Source: Aspergillus flavus
Taxonomy: Eukaryota; Ascomycota; Eurotiomycetes; Eurotiales; Aspergillaceae
Direction of reading: 5' to 3'
Assembly (NCBI RefSeq): GCF_009017415.1
Contig: NC_092406.1
Location: forward strand, 620,001-684,000
Length of the DNA: 64,000 nucleotides
Shown here: positions 11,079 to 23,489 of the stretch, in pieces
Layout: every line of letters begins with the position of its first letter
Numbering within the stretch: the first letter of the stretch is position 1
Translations under genes and position numbers: made by a program
Notes under the pieces: generated by a model
Databases searched by the model: none
What the model was told of the DNA's origin: nothing
What the model saw: the letters and a program-made list of their open reading frames with translations, nothing else

Positions 11079-11419
11079 GGGAAACACTGTTTGAAGACCA
11101 CTCGCAGCATGTCTGAGGCACTATAGAGACTTAGCTTAGCAAGATCAATAGAGTCGATATAGATTCTTATCGCGATACTACTAGGATACAATGGATATTG
11201 ATAGCCGTACTATGACTTATTTCACTATGTTATAAAAAATACTTTCAATAGTCCAATGGCCCTTTAGATTGTCGAGGATTGGCTAGCTAGCTGTTAGAAA
11301 TTAGAGCATTTCTAAATACCCTTATCATGTATGCTATCAAACCATCTAAAGTCCGCCTGTCTTTTAGGTCGCCCTGCTATTTAGCTCTTGCTCACGACGA
11401 AGAAAGGATAGCTCAATCA
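11079..11419. other. Intergenic region
   Basis: Short gap between the convergent SDR and alpha-galactosidase genes, AT-rich at 11200-11330. Nothing else is seen. Confidence 0.5.
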
Positions 11420-13054
11420 TTACAATGCGACATGGACACCAGCGGGTAACCCAAACACCTGGCTATTGGTTTCAAAGCCGCAAGCAGAAACACCTCCGCC
11501 GTTCGTCAGACAATAGCCAGTATCAGCATTCTTTAGATTGCCCGTGATTGCATACGACCATTTCTGGCCATTATTCTCGCTACATTCCTGCAGCGAAATG
11601 GCTTTCCCGTCTGCTGTTAGACACTTTGACTGTTCAGACAACGTGCGAATCACCCCCGATGCGTCGATCTGCCATATCTGGGATTTGCTCCCGTTGCAAG
11701 ATTCAGATCCCACAGAGGATGAGGTTCCTGTAAGACACTTTCCGGAGGCCGTGTTAAAGATAAGGCCGGTGGGTATGACTTGAGAGCACTTCTCATCGGT
11801 GTCTATTTTATACACGGCGGTCGCATGTGTGTTCAACTTAATACGTATCGCATCCTTGATGGTCTGAGTAGAGCCGCCCCAGAGGTCTTGTGCTTTGTAT
11901 GTACAATCGGTAGAGAGGCCGAGTATGTCCAGGGAAATATCTGTTTCGATGGACTCGCTACCATGGTTCAGAATGGTGACCAACCTAGAACCGTCGGCAA
12001 GATTCCGCGTCAACACGTCAAGGGAGCCATCGCGACTGGCCAGTGTGGCTTGTTGCGCCAGAGGATCCTGATCGACCGCAATCAAGGCTTGATTTGTTAG
12101 GTACTCTAGATCCTCAGATGATAGGTCGGGAATATGTGCACTAATAATCAAGGGTGCCGAAAACGAAGCCCAAAGCGCGAATTGGGATCGCTTTTCGTCC
12201 AGTGACAGTCCCGGATGGTCCGCAATTAGGAAGTCAGGATCGTTGTAATATCCGGGACGTTGATACCGAGCGACTAACGTGTTGAACTTATAGTTTGTCA
12301 TGATACTATCCCAGGCACTGCCTTCTCCACTGTAGACGAGAATGTCAACTGAATGTCGGGCGAGCTCGCCGTATTCAGGAACCCAGTCCATGACCGTATG
12401 CCAATCGGTCAAATTGTCGGTCATGGAGAAGTACGCAGGTGCCGATTCGGAGAATATCAGTGGCTGTTGCATTTTGCTGAGTATCTCATGCCAATTGCCG
12501 TAGAGGTATTTGTACTCTTCCTGCAAAGTACGACCTTCTTTGGGATAGACGTTACACCCATCCAATTTCAGATAGTCGATGCCCCATGCCGCAAATGTCT
12601 CCGCGTCGATCTCCTCGTAACCTTCGGACCCCGGATAGCCACCACAGGTCAGGTTCCCTGAGTCCTCGTAGATGCCGAAGTTAAAGCCTTTAGATTTAAC
12701 ATATTGACCAAGCCAGGGAAGGCCGCGCGGGAACTTGGTGACATTCCATTCGAGTGATCCATTTTCCGCGCGATCATAGTTCATCCAGCAGTCGTCAAGA
12801 TTGATACGATTGTAACCAGCTTCCAATAAACCATTGGAGGCCATTGCATCCGTAGTCTCGACAAATAGTGTCTCGTTCAGGTCGCACATGAACCGGGCCC
12901 AATTGTTGAATCCCATGGGCGGCGTCGGCAGTAGACTAGGGTTCTCAATGGAAGCGACAACTTGGACTGGCATCGTGCTGGCCAATGCGTTCGCTAGCGG
13001 TATCCATCTTGTGATAAGTCGCATATTCTCATCAATTGCCTTATATATACACAA
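11420..13054 (-). CDS. aglA: Alpha-galactosidase A, GH27 with C-terminal ricin-type lectin domain, secreted
   Basis: A single open frame of 544 codons closely resembling Aspergillus AglA as I remember it. It hydrolyses terminal alpha-1,6-galactose from galacto-oligosaccharides and galactomannan outside the cell. The catalytic barrel begins at [17 protein letters not shown]. The nucleophile is Asp165 in YLKLDGCN and the acid/base is Asp237 in ELARHSVDI (numbering from 13054). A linker leads to a ricin-B/CBM13 module from about residue 425, with QxW motifs SQIWQI and GQKWSY. The alternative start MRLITRWIP at 13024 gives a compact signal peptide ending near VVAS and is preferred. A TATATATA stretch (13043-13050) lies inside the longer frame but close to this ATG. 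All key residues are present. Confidence 0.95.
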   Translation of the reverse strand: MCIYKAIDENMRLITRWIPLANALASTMPVQVVASIENPSLLPTPPMGFNNWARFMCDLNETLFVETTDAMASNGLLEAGYNRINLDDCWMNYDRAENGSLEWNVTKFPRGLPWLGQYVKSKGFNFGIYEDSGNLTCGGYPGSEGYEEIDAETFAAWGIDYLKLDGCNVYPKEGRTLQEEYKYLYGNWHEILSKMQQPLIFSESAPAYFSMTDNLTDWHTVMDWVPEYGELARHSVDILVYSGEGSAWDSIMTNYKFNTLVARYQRPGYYNDPDFLIADHPGLSLDEKRSQFALWASFSAPLIISAHIPDLSSEDLEYLTNQALIAVDQDPLAQQATLASRDGSLDVLTRNLADGSRLVTILNHGSESIETDISLDILGLSTDCTYKAQDLWGGSTQTIKDAIRIKLNTHATAVYKIDTDEKCSQVIPTGLIFNTASGKCLTGTSSSVGSESCNGSKSQIWQIDASGVIRTLSEQSKCLTADGKAISLQECSENNGQKWSYAITGNLKNADTGYCLTNGGGVSACGFETNSQVFGLPAGVHVAL

Positions 13055-13870
13055 ATAAGTCGGACAAAACCCAATCCAGACATGAACAAAATATGATATG
13101 TATATCCACCGGCAAAGGCATCCTGGAACACATGGACTTTATAAAGCAGGCATTGCCAATTCGACCGATAAGCAGCGGGGTAAGCAAACACCGATTGATA
13201 CCTCAGCTACTACGTATAGCCAGGGGGTGAGGATATTAATTGGCCGAATCCGCCGATCCCCGCACGATATCTAGGATCTGCATTCCTCGATGGCACCTTC
13301 AGTGGCCCTTGCCGTCGGGTACATGCATTAATACGTGTACACGTTACTACGGTAGTATTCATATGCAAGGAGAGGTATCGTATCGTTTTCTGCTACCTCC
13401 AGATATTTTGCTTAGTAAACGTACATATGAGGGTTAAGAAAACCCTAGCTAGTTAGTTCCAGTAGGCAGTAGACGGTACTACCATTCATTTCATAGAAAA
13501 CGTGCATGAAGAAAAAATGTGGGATAACTGTGCGATTGCATTATTCAATTAGTTTCAGGATTTAGTCTGTTGATCTATGATACTAATCGATATTAGTCCC
13601 ATATACTGTCACGCTCACTTTACGCAATCACCTCAGTGCCTGGTGCGCATCCGCTAATACATTCTTCATTCATATGTAGGACTGCGATACCTTATAATAA
13701 CAGTTCAATCTTGTCTATCTTGTGAGAATTATGTATAGATGAATCAACAGGTCCCTATCAAATATCTGATAGTATGTACATACTAGGGGTGCTACAGGTC
13801 ACAATTTCCATAAAACGACTTTCACCTTTAAAACTAAAAGACGGGAAAAAATGGAAACTCGATATTCAGC
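13055..13870. other. Intergenic region
   Basis: Upstream region of the alpha-galactosidase, with no supported gene. It is AT-rich around 13480-13780. Confidence 0.5.
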
Positions 13871-14508
13871 CTAACAAAATTCCACCAGAATGTCAGCATA
13901 ATAATCCGCATCATCAAGTTCTTCAGCAGCCTCCCGCTCCTCTTTGGACCACGCAGGGTTGTTGACCATTTTGAGAACTGCCTTGGTCGTAGCTCTATCA
14001 AACTCAGCATGTCCCTGATATGTGAGCACTCTATTCGGCCGGAAAAACCGTTGGACATCACACAAATCGTTCCTTCACAATATTATCCAGTCAAGGGGGA
14101 GAGATCCGTCTGGCACAGTCACTTGATATTGGTGAATGAACTGAACCTTCCGTTGGACGGCCATGCCCGTATTCGTGGATCGTGGAAAGTGTCTTAGAAA
14201 TCGGGGTGCTAATTTCACACTATGCACACCTATCTCCCATCAATTGGATTCTTCTCGACCCGTATACCATGGTCTTCTAACAGTGCTGATGCGATAACCT
14301 GATGTCCGAAGCATGCACCGAACAATTTAATAAGTGGGTGGTTGTTGTACACGTCTTGGTTGTTGTCAGTATCGTACATATAACGTTGTCGGCCAAAAGC
14401 CCAAAAGACAGGAACCATACCTCTCAGAACATCGTGAATTTCCTTGATCCAAAATTGTGGTTCATAAGCTGACTTTGGTGCTCCGGTTCTGATTATCGCA
14501 TCAATCAA
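13871..14508 (-). pseudogene. Class I glutamine amidotransferase-like protein (GMP synthase-like), broken
   Basis: The family is clear from the nucleophile elbow FGACFGHQ (Cys) in the upstream frame and the catalytic-His segment YQGHAEFD in the downstream frame, which are joined by typical middle sequence (TGMAVQRKVQ, QYQVTVPDG). Two lesions separate them. A one-base shift near 14240 turns the expected NPIGWE motif into NPIDGR and a TAG. An in-frame TGA at 14075-14077 then interrupts a stretch continuing into NDLCDVQRFFRPNRVLTYQG. The N-terminal part of the domain is missing, and upstream DNA runs into a TGAT microsatellite. Intact homologues hydrolyse glutamine or related amides in the cytosol; this copy cannot give a normal product. 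Confidence 0.75.
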
Positions 14509-14544
14509 TCAATCGATCAATCAATCAATCGATCAATCAATCAA
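14501..14544. repeat. ATCA/ATCG microsatellite
   Basis: About eleven tetranucleotide units, ATCA interspersed with ATCG at regular intervals, at the 5' end of the amidotransferase remnant. Expansion here may have removed or displaced the original 5' exon. Confidence 0.8.
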
Positions 14545-15730
14545 GCAAGATTCTATTAACCTGTTCGAGCCTAACTATTGAACGTCTAGCTATGCAGGTG
14601 CTTCAAGGAGCCTAGAATCTAACCGTAAAACGCCATATGCCCACAAAGGAAGTAATCGAAAGCTTTTATCACAACTAAAACTGCCTGCCACGTGACAGTC
14701 CCCTTGACCTATCTTACTCAGCCCTCACCATCCTGCATTCTCTGGCTTCTTCTAGTGTCTCCTAGTGAGTAGGTGTTGGTGCGCGTACTGGGAGGGTTTC
14801 ATCAATGTCGAGATACGGAATGGCTTCGATATATAGTCAGGCGGGTAAGTAACTAATTTAGTCATGCCTAGTCAAATGGCTTTCCGCTCTTATCAGGTCA
14901 GATATACTGTTTCTCATTGGAGCGGCGGATGTTATTTTTAATGAGGCAACAAGCATACCCCAGGCTACTCTGTAACTATGTAGGGCTCGTGGCCATCAGG
15001 TGATTGCGCAACAGATCATTGTGAAATCGTCATATTAGGAACCCACAAGTTAGCATCGTCAAATATGACGACTTTCTGTTCGAGACCTATCAGCACTGAA
15101 CCGTGAAGATATCAAGCAATATAGTGTTGGCTCATAGCAAACAGGAATTTGGAGGAGTGTTTCGATGTTTGCGTGGAATGGTGGAAGGAGTTTTAAGGGG
15201 GAGGGCTCAAGAAGAGATAGTAGATTCTTTTACAGTGTTACAAAGAGAGATCGGCAGTTTCGTTCATCATTGTCAGCTCATATATAGCTCAGCTGAGATC
15301 TCTGGTATGTCCAATCGAAGCTTCTGCAGTTGCCTCTTATCAGTAAAACGATTTGTCAGTGCGTTAGGTGGGGTTACTTCAGCTCGGGGCATCTATGTTT
15401 CCTGGGCCGGGAAGAATGGGCAATCGGCATTTATTGTTGAAACCTTGGTGCCTGAAGCGAAAGTATATATGCTGTCCTTGACCTACTTGAGGCATCGGGC
15501 CAAATGAGTGAATACGCTTTGTGCTGGCGTAAGTTCTACCCTGACTTAGTTTATTTCCCATCCGAGTATACCTGCTCCTCTTGTATAACGACGATACATG
15601 ATATCCGTCGGCATATTTCCATGTACTTATCATGTAGTTGATTAATGGCGTATGTTCCTTGTACCAGGGCGCGCTATTTCTCCACATCAGAGCGCTAACA
15701 ATCGTAGATCCATAGATCACTGCACAGCCT
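14545..15730. other. Intergenic region
   Basis: A 134-codon plus-strand frame (15103-15507) exists but shows no family features and no intron or promoter logic. I do not call a gene. Confidence 0.4.
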
Positions 15731-17206
15731 CTATTTTTGCGTGAAGACGGGTGTTTCTTCATCTGAACTCTCAAACACATTGCGCCAGTATTCCGATACA
15801 CGATCACAAATCCCAGACTTGCCCTTCCAGGATTCAAACACATGCTCCAGGTTGCAGCTCACCCATTTGATCTCCTCCCAGTAGCTTTTCTCCGCGTCGA
15901 AACCAAACCGTTCCAACGTTTTCTCAGCAACAAGCCATGCTCTCCCATCGCTCCCATCCGGCTTCAACGTCGGAGCGGTCTCCCAGTGATTGCCGAAAAG
16001 GTGTTCTGCGGGGTTGAACTTGGGATAATGCGCATGGATGAAGAACACCCGAGGTGCCTTCGCGGCAGACGGATCTTTCACACGCCAATGCCCTTGGGTG
16101 GTTAATCGGTAATCCTCGATAGGGTCCGCCTGGACCATGGCAGACCCTGAAATACCTCCGTTTGGCTTTGGATGACCCACGGCGGATACCTTCTCGCTCA
16201 CTGTGTAGAATGGCTCGCCCATGGCGGCTGCGGCTTGGATGAATGTTTCCTTGTCCCCTTCTCCTGGGGCACCTTGTGATAGTAGCATGAAATAGTGTGA
16301 TGGTCCGTAGTAATTGTAATACGCGGCCAGCAGCAAAGTCAAGAAATGAGTCTGCTTAGAGATGAGAAATACCCCCGTCTCTGAGGACGCACGCTCGGTC
16401 ATTGATGGCACTGGTTGTCGAGATATATTATAGTACAGAGGAGAAGCCGTGGAAGCCCAAAAATCCGGCCATGTCACGAGACCGGTTGACATGAACGGTT
16501 CGTTCTGCAACAGCGACTCGGGCTTATAGAGCGCGAAGCCATCGGAGTCCATCCATATGACATTTTCGAAGGAGGAAAACAACACAGCGAAAATCTTTAA
16601 TTGGTAGTGGGCGATCTCCTCTGTGGAGTAGCCTTGTCCCGCCTCGATGTCCGAAAGGATCACGCATCTCGCATTATATTGAGGAAGGATTTCTTCACAG
16701 ATCTTGGTCTCGTATTCCGATTCGTCTTTGACGAAGAGCTCCACGGGTAGGGTTGAGCCCGTCCGTCGAAGCATGCGTAGTGAAGTGACAAAGAGCGGAA
16801 GGTAGGATTTCCCAGCGCTTGACACGATCCCGCTGGTTCCGGGGCTGTAGGCCCTGTCTATATTCGAGGTTTTTATTGCGTCAACGAACCTGTCATGCGC
16901 CCCCTGTAAAGGCTCTTGAATGCGGTCGGAATTAGTAATCAGGTCTGGTCGAGACACGCTTTCGACCGCATTATACGGAATTGCTCCCGAGCTGTCATCT
17001 CTCTCCGGGGGAGGGCATTCCGGCGCATGGTCCTCCAACAAGGAACTCAGTTGCTGCCAGAGGAGAGTTTGCCTCTCCCTGAGGGTTGCAGGCTCGATAG
17101 CTGCGGCGAAATTTAAGTCGGCCTTCCAGTATAGATTTAGGGAGTAGAAGATTAATAGAGCGCTCAGCAATAAGATTCCAATCTTGTATCGAACACTGGG
17201 GTGCAT
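15731..17206 (-). CDS. Golgi mannosyltransferase, GT71 (MNN1/MNN2-type), 491 aa
   Basis: A single-exon gene encoding a type II membrane protein: a short basic cytosolic tail (MHPSVRYK), a hydrophobic anchor at residues 9-26, a luminal stem, then the catalytic domain. The motif IWMDSDGFALYKPE contains the DxD metal/nucleotide-sugar motif (Asp220-Ser-Asp222) preceded by the typical SSFENV segment. Family members transfer alpha-linked mannose from GDP-mannose onto N-glycan outer chains or cell-wall mannan in the Golgi. Length fits the family (450-600 aa). Whether the linkage is alpha-1,2 or alpha-1,3 is not decidable by eye. It stands alone with more than 1 kb of non-coding DNA on each side. Confidence 0.9.
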   Translation of the reverse strand: MHPSVRYKIGILLLSALLIFYSLNLYWKADLNFAAAIEPATLRERQTLLWQQLSSLLEDHAPECPPPERDDSSGAIPYNAVESVSRPDLITNSDRIQEPLQGAHDRFVDAIKTSNIDRAYSPGTSGIVSSAGKSYLPLFVTSLRMLRRTGSTLPVELFVKDESEYETKICEEILPQYNARCVILSDIEAGQGYSTEEIAHYQLKIFAVLFSSFENVIWMDSDGFALYKPESLLQNEPFMSTGLVTWPDFWASTASPLYYNISRQPVPSMTERASSETGVFLISKQTHFLTLLLAAYYNYYGPSHYFMLLSQGAPGEGDKETFIQAAAAMGEPFYTVSEKVSAVGHPKPNGGISGSAMVQADPIEDYRLTTQGHWRVKDPSAAKAPRVFFIHAHYPKFNPAEHLFGNHWETAPTLKPDGSDGRAWLVAEKTLERFGFDAEKSYWEEIKWVSCNLEHVFESWKGKSGICDRVSEYWRNVFESSDEETPVFTQK

Positions 17207-19432
17207 GGTGCCGAAGGCTAAAGATTGGCGCTGGGAAATAGGCTCTCACGTAGAGGTGGGGCCGGATACACCGTCAGGATGGCAAACTGACCAGAACACG
17301 AGAGATTCGACTAAAAAAAGCACACAGGGGGGTCTTTAGGGTCAAAACTGAACACAACCATTGTGAGCCACTGCCTACTTGGTAACGGCTCGTTGGCCGC
17401 GGACGATGGTCAATCAGGAGCATTCGCCTACGTAGCCGCGTCAGCGCCGATTCTTGACGTGGATATGACACCAATCCCGTCCAAGTGGGATGGTTATAAG
17501 CGGGTCATTAGAGGAAGTGGGTTCATCCATGGGTGCTTTCCGCTTAGTGTCCTTCGGTGGAGAATAAATGGAACCGCGATACCCTAAGTTACCATGTCCC
17601 TCACTGACATCCTAGCCATTGAAGCGCAAGTAGTAACATACGGAGTATCTTATCGATTCTTTACAATGATCAACAATGGCTTGGCGTCGTATATAGAGTA
17701 CGGAATACATCTTTGTAAATAGACGGTTGTCGCGAAAAGCGGACGGTGACGACGCTCATCGTGGTGTAATTGGTTCCAGTTAACGGCTTAGTTGCATGGG
17801 TTACATGCTGCTGCGCTTAAGTGTCACTAACATGTTTTTATATGTTCTAATCAAAGAAGATGGCTTAACCAACGATCGACAGTTTAGAAAGCGAAATATC
17901 GTCGATTGATCGACGGCAGGCAGGGCTCGGCACCTGAATCGGTAACCCAAGGTTGGTCAGTTAGTCTCGGACATTATTAGCTAATCATATCCGATTGGTT
18001 GATGCTTCCATGCTCCAAAAACGATCATCGACCACAGAGTATCTCTCGAAGCAGCGTCTAGGCTTCTGGTACGAAAGGTTTATTGCTTGTCTGAGCTGAG
18101 CTGCATTTCACACACTGTGGTTATCTTCAAGATTCTTTCAGTAGCCCCGTAGTTCACCTTTCAGAAATTGATGTCCATACTGAATTGTTTCTCATATACG
18201 TTCAATTGAATGATATATATCCGTACCCAGACTCACTCACTTATCATCTAGGTATACCTTATCACAGAAATCATCCATCACCATGTTTGGCAATAGCTAG
18301 AGAAATACAGAGCACTGAAATCTCCAAGTTACAAGATCACAGATATACCCCATGATGGGAAAAATAGAACCGACATAGAGTATAGGGAGGTCGAAAGCCT
18401 GCTTTGGGATCTTTTAAATTCTGCCGAGCACGAACAACATTATAGTCGCAGTTCTAGTCGATGCTTGCGATATAATAAACTAGCTTAGAAGCCTCCACAC
18501 CTCCATATATCAACAGAGTTCCAGAGGACAGGGAACATCGCCGGCATTTAACCGAACTTGCTCTTGTAGCCTGTAGGAAACCCAGGCGGTAAATAATGTT
18601 CCTGATACTCGAACCAGACCGCGGGGGAATGTATGGAGGTATGTTGAACCATGGTGGATTATGATGCTAAAAGCCCCATGTATAACCATATTTTAATATG
18701 CCCAATCATGTCTTGTAGATATAATGTGGTCATGATTCCGGAACAGTGAAGAATTAGATCTGAAATCATATGGAGCCGAGAAGGATCGACATCATCGGAA
18801 CCAACCTGGCCAGCTTCCGCTTAGTAACAACAAAATCGCCTCCAAAATGCGGGTCGTAGAGCGGGAGCCACGATCCTTACCCTTCTGGATGCCGGTTAGC
18901 ATGACCTTGGTAGCGCCACTTCCCCACAACGGAGTTGTACTGTGGGGGAACTATTTCGTGTATACGAATATACGAAAAGAGGAATCGAAGTAGGGAGAGA
19001 TGTAATATAAAAGTGGAATTGATCAGTATTGTAGTATATCGATCGTTTGAAAGCCTTGGGTGTGTAATGAATTTCTCGATGCAAGAATGAAGATAGGTCA
19101 AGTTCTTGGAGGAGGTATTATCCTGAGACTTTGGAGCACTAGACCATGCAGGCCCCTGCATGGCCACCGTTTTTGCACTTGCGATACTTGTTTTCTCCAC
19201 ATCACCGGAAGGCCCGTTGTCTCTCCGTAGACTGCTGTGCATGGACGTGTATTTTGCTCACCTATAAAGCCCCCTATCGCGCCACTGTAGCACGGAATTC
19301 CTCCAGGGACCAAGCTTGATACTAATGAGCAAGGGTCATTGATATCTGGTTTCATAACCTATTTTGACATATTGTCAACTTCACAACTTCCTTTTCACTC
19401 TGTCTCACTAGACATACAGATAAACTCCCAAC
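17207..19432. other. Long intergenic region
   Basis: About 2.2 kb upstream of the first P450. A 121-codon minus-strand frame (18877-19242) has no recognisable family and is not called. No RNA gene or repeat is evident. Confidence 0.45.
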
Positions 19433-21237
19433 ATGATAGGGACGGTCTTGGACACAGTCCTAGGCAACCCTCAGGGGGCCGTCGGTGGTCTCTTCGTTGG
19501 ATCTTTCGTTATATTCTGGGTTGTACCATTTCTATACAACCTTTTCTTCTCTCCCTTGAGAAACGTACCAGGACCATTCTGGGCTCGTTTCACCATCCTC
19601 TGGGAATTTAGTCAGTTGATGAAAGGCCGCTCGCATGAGGAGTATATCAAACTGCACAAGAAATACGGTCCGTAACAGCATCGCGTCACAAATATACACA
19701 CTGGTTTTGATACTAAGGATAACAACAGGCCCGGTAGTCCGCGTCAGCCCCAAGAGATACAGTGTCATCGACCCACAGGACGTGAAGAAGATATACGGCT
19801 TTGGGGCAGATTTCCCGAAGTCCGAGTTTTATGACTCGTTGGGCGACCCAAAGAACATCTTCACAGTGCGGGACAATGAGGACCATAAAGACCGACGCAG
19901 GAAAGTTGCATCCCTGTATACCATGTCGTCCATGGTAGCCTACGAAGATGCAGTTGATCGGATGACAACTCTCTGTATTAAAAAGATGACTGACCTTGCC
20001 GCTAGTCGAAAGCTGATCTCCATACCCAAGTTCATGCAGTTTTATGCGTTTGACGTGATTGGGGAGATTACGGTATGTTGGACATTATATGTTCTCTCTT
20101 CAATGGAAGTCTTCCATGCTGATGTGGTGAGTTTAGTTTGACCAGAACTTTGGAATGATGGAAAACATGGGCGACACTCAAGGCATTATCAAAGAGATCC
20201 ATGCGATGAATAACACCATTGGTATCATGGGGCTATTGCCAGAGTTACAGAGCACCTGGCGAGCAGCACAGAAAGTTCTTTTTAGTGGAACAGCTATGGG
20301 TAAACTGACCGAATACATCTGGAGTCAGTACTGGAAGCATCGCAACACGAACAGCGGCGCCAAGCAAAAGTCCCAATATGACACCTTCCTGCGAAAGGTA
20401 CTTGAGTTGGAGGCTGCCCACAAAGTTGGACGCATGAATGTCTTGGACTCCTGCGGATCCAATATTGGTGCTGGTTCTGACACTACCGGTATTACTTTGA
20501 GTGCCGCGTTGTGGTATATTTACCGTAACCCCGACAAGCTGGCCAAGCTGCGTCATGAGATTGACACCATGACTGCTGAAGGCCGCATTTCGGATCCAGT
20601 GACATATAAGCAAGCCCAAGAGATGCCGTACCTCAATGCTGTCATCAAGGAGACGCTTAGGGTGCATCCTGGTGTTGGGACGATTTTGGCTAGAGTTGTA
20701 CCAAAAGGAGGCATCACCCTGACCGGGGGATATTATGTACCCGAAGGGGTAAGGAATCCCTACACCCCACAACGGACATCTAGCTTCTAGCCGTTCTAAT
20801 TCTGATCACTGAGCTAGACACATATCGGCACGAATGCATGGCCGCTACACTACAGCGAAACAGTCTACGGTCCTGATGCCGATCAATACCGACCCGAACG
20901 CTGGTTGGAAGACAAGCCGCAGCCCGATTACCGAGATTCGATGATGTTTGCGGTAAGTTGTTCTCCCGATGCTATTAGCTCCTAGGTCTCGTTTGGCAAG
21001 AATAGTTCAAGCTAACATCAACCTGCGCACTCGTAGTTCGGTAGCGGCTCTCGAACCTGCATTGGCCGCAATATTAGTCTTCTGGAGATCACTAAGGTCT
21101 TGCCCCAGATCGTCCGCAAATTTGACTTGAAGTTCGAGGAGAAGAAGGATCCATGGGATGCGTGGTGTGCGTGGTTCGTTTACCCGAAGTACAAATGTTG
21201 GATTGAACCACGGAAGCCGGTCGAAAATGTGGCTTAG
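19433..21237 (+). CDS. Cytochrome P450, pisatin-demethylase-like class, 508 aa, five exons
   Basis: Exons 19433-19667, 19729-20072, 20137-20748, 20818-20952 and 21037-21237 give one frame of 509 codons; all four introns are 61-84 nt with GT..AG ends. The protein has an N-terminal membrane anchor (about residues 17-39) and the proline hinge NVPGPFWAR. It carries the oxygen-activation motif GAGSDTTGI (about 304-312), ExxR as ETLR (365-368) and the heme loop FGSGSRTCIGRN with Cys450, which opens exon 5. The segment VPEGTHIGTNAWPLHY is formed across intron 3 and is typical of the fungal pisatin-demethylase/CYP57-like group. It would be an ER-anchored monooxygenase using a P450 reductase. It lies tail to tail with a second P450 and near an MFS pump, suggesting a shared pathway; substrate unknown. 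Confidence 0.93.
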
Positions 21238-21739
21238 GGCTTTACTCAAAGTGAATGGGTCACAACAACGGTGAAGGGCTGCGGACATTTTTTTTATAGC
21301 GACTGTCTTGCCTGTTATTTCTGTTGATTTTACAACCAGACTGTGAAGACCTGTGGAACTGACAATGAAAAATACCGCTATTGGGGTGCTTATAGGCGTA
21401 CTTCCAAAAGCGGCAGAATTCAAAAAAGAAAAATAATGAAATGCTATTTAGATAAGTGGTACTATGCATCAATGTATTCCAGACAAAACAAGGTGATTTT
21501 TTTTTTTTTAAAAAAAATAAAAAATAAAAAAAAAAAAACAGCAATAAAGATCAGATTTAAAGCCAAGCGTTGAGTTCCCCAATTAGTACGTAGTGGATAT
21601 CTAACAAATGTCAATAAAAATGCGTGACTGTAAACCACCCCCAATACATGGCGGTGGTCGCCTTCCACCCCAGACAACCCGATATTCAAGTGTATGCCTG
21701 GTTGCCCTGTTACCTCGTAATCTAGATTCAATTAAAGGT
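21238..21739. other. Convergent intergenic region with poly-purine/pyrimidine tract
   Basis: Separates two convergent P450 genes. A T9/A-rich tract at 21497-21539 is the only notable element and could serve terminator/polyadenylation roles on both strands. Confidence 0.45.
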
Positions 21740-23417
21740 CTATAGCTCGGCCTGGTGCATTCTTACGGTAACCCGATCAGCCGGACAGTTTGTCAGAGTG
21801 ACACCGTACCGAATCTCCCTCTCAGGGTAGACATCTTCGATAGAATCAAACCGCTGCAATAGCCGCACCAACACAAAGCTGGTATTGGTAATGGCGAATT
21901 GCTGACCGATGCAGGTTCTCGGTCCGCCGCTGAAAGGGATATGCTCCCAGATTGCCTTGCGGCCGTACCACCGGTCAGGATTGAACTCCTCCGCATCTTC
22001 ACCCCAGATATCTTTCCGGCGTTGCAGGACATAACTGCTGTAAAGTACTGGTTGACCCTTTTGGAGATAGACCGGCGAGTTGCCATCCTTGCCACCCCCT
22101 CGAGGTAGCGTAGTGTCCTTATTAGCGCACCGGCGATTAAAGGGTACCACCGGATGGAGACGAAGGGTCTCGTTGATGAAGTGTTGGAGGTACTGACATG
22201 ACTTTAGCGAGGAGAAGTTGATATCGCGGGGCTCGCTGTAGGTACCGAAGCGTTCGATGATTTCCTTTCGGAGTCTTTGGAAAATGTCGGGGTGACGAGC
22301 GAGAAGAAGGATATTCCAGCTGAGCAGAGACGCAGTTGTGTCACGTCCTGCGATCAATACATTCAAACACTCGTCTCGTAGCTGATTGGGGTCCTGAGTT
22401 GTTGCGGTAAGAGCATCTACAAATACATAATGTGATCCACGTTCTGGGTCGGCAGGCTTTTCCGCTTGCTGTGCCCTCTGTAAGGCGGCATGGACATATC
22501 CGTCCACGAGCTCGTGCACTACGCGGGTGCATTCTCTAAACTCCTTGTTGTTGACTATCCAGTAGAGACGCTCAAATCGGAGTCTAGCAGCTAGGTACCA
22601 TGCACAGCGGTCAAAGCTGTTAAGAAAGCTATCTGACATCTCTCCGGCATCTTTTTCCAAGGCGGTTAGCTGGCTATTGCAGCTTTTGCCGAAGAGAAAT
22701 TCAGTGGCGGAGTCAAGAGTAAGGCGGAAGAGGATGGTCTGGATGTCGACCTCAGACGTCCATCCGTTTGATTGAGTCGGCATAGCTCTCAAGGCATTCT
22801 GGACATGGCGTTCTTCCAACTCGAGGTTATTGATTTGGGTTCGCGTAAACTGAGGTCGTATTAGGGACCTTGAGTGGGACCAATCCGCACCATCAGAGAC
22901 AAACTAAACACAAGCATAGCCCGCGTCAGTAAACTGGCAAGATAGAAGCATGGTATTATGAGGCACTCACAATTCCACTTCTTATCACAGGCGCCCCTGC
23001 GTTGCGGCGCATATCGCCCAAGAAAAAGTCATTGAATTGAGTCGCCAACATGGCTTGGATGTTCTTGGGATCGACGGTGAAGAAGTTTTCTCGGCCAGCT
23101 TGGCGCACGCGAAAGGTGGAAACATATCTGTTTTGCTGGCTGGAAATCAGATCGACACGTTTCTGTGATAGCTTGGGAAGAAACTTGTCTCGATCGGCTC
23201 GTAATGTTTCGAGCAGCGTTGCGACGCCGAACGGATCCCGAGAAGGATATAACGGAGCTTCTTGGCAGTTTAAGCTGCGAGCCCTCTGGGCATGCCGCCA
23301 TGCCGAATACAAGGAGAATAAGAGGCGGGCCGCGACGATGGCGGCCACGAGAGCGGGAGTGAACCACGTTTCCATTAGGGTTGTACGAGCATCGGACATG
23401 ATTTCCGATTTATGCAA
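21740..23417 (-). CDS. Cytochrome P450, CYP52-like (alkane/fatty-acid hydroxylase type), 536 aa, two exons
   Basis: Exon 1 (23417-22971) and exon 2 (22903-21740) are joined over intron 22904-22970 (GTGAGT..TTTAG), producing the family-typical string RSGIFVSDGADWSHSRSLIR. The N-terminal anchor lies at about residues 22-40. Motifs present are AGRDTTA (334-340), ETLR (394-397) and the heme loop FSGGPRTCIGQQ with Cys480. The CYP52-type look comes from the DGADW segment, RPQF and the GGPRTCIGQQFA heme loop; relatives omega-hydroxylate alkanes or fatty acids, while others work in secondary metabolism. An alternative start MSDARTT at 23399 is equally plausible. A TATA-like element sits 64-72 nt upstream. 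Confidence 0.93.
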
Positions 23418-23480
23418 GGTTTGGTTTCAGAGATTGATCTACAAGACTCGAATCAATAGCCCGACACCGAACCCGATAAC

Positions 23481-23489
23481 TTATATATA
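23481..23489 (-). promoter_or_regulatory. TATA-like element of the CYP52-like P450
   Basis: TATATATAA on the minus strand, 64-72 nt before the ATG at 23417. Confidence 0.45.

Noticed and set aside
13043..13050. TATATATA stretch as TATA box of the alpha-galactosidase
   Set aside because: Only about 20 nt from the preferred ATG, too close for a normal fungal core promoter; left unassigned.
14501..14544. Regular ATCA/ATCG array considered as a CRISPR-like or telomeric repeat
   Set aside because: It is a plain tetranucleotide microsatellite with no spacers, in a eukaryotic genome.
15103..15507. 134-codon plus-strand frame downstream of the mannosyltransferase
   Set aside because: No family features or splice or promoter support, and part of it overlaps DNA with frames on both strands.
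18877..19242. 121-codon minus-strand frame
   Set aside because: No recognisable domain; the sequence is compositionally ordinary intergenic DNA.
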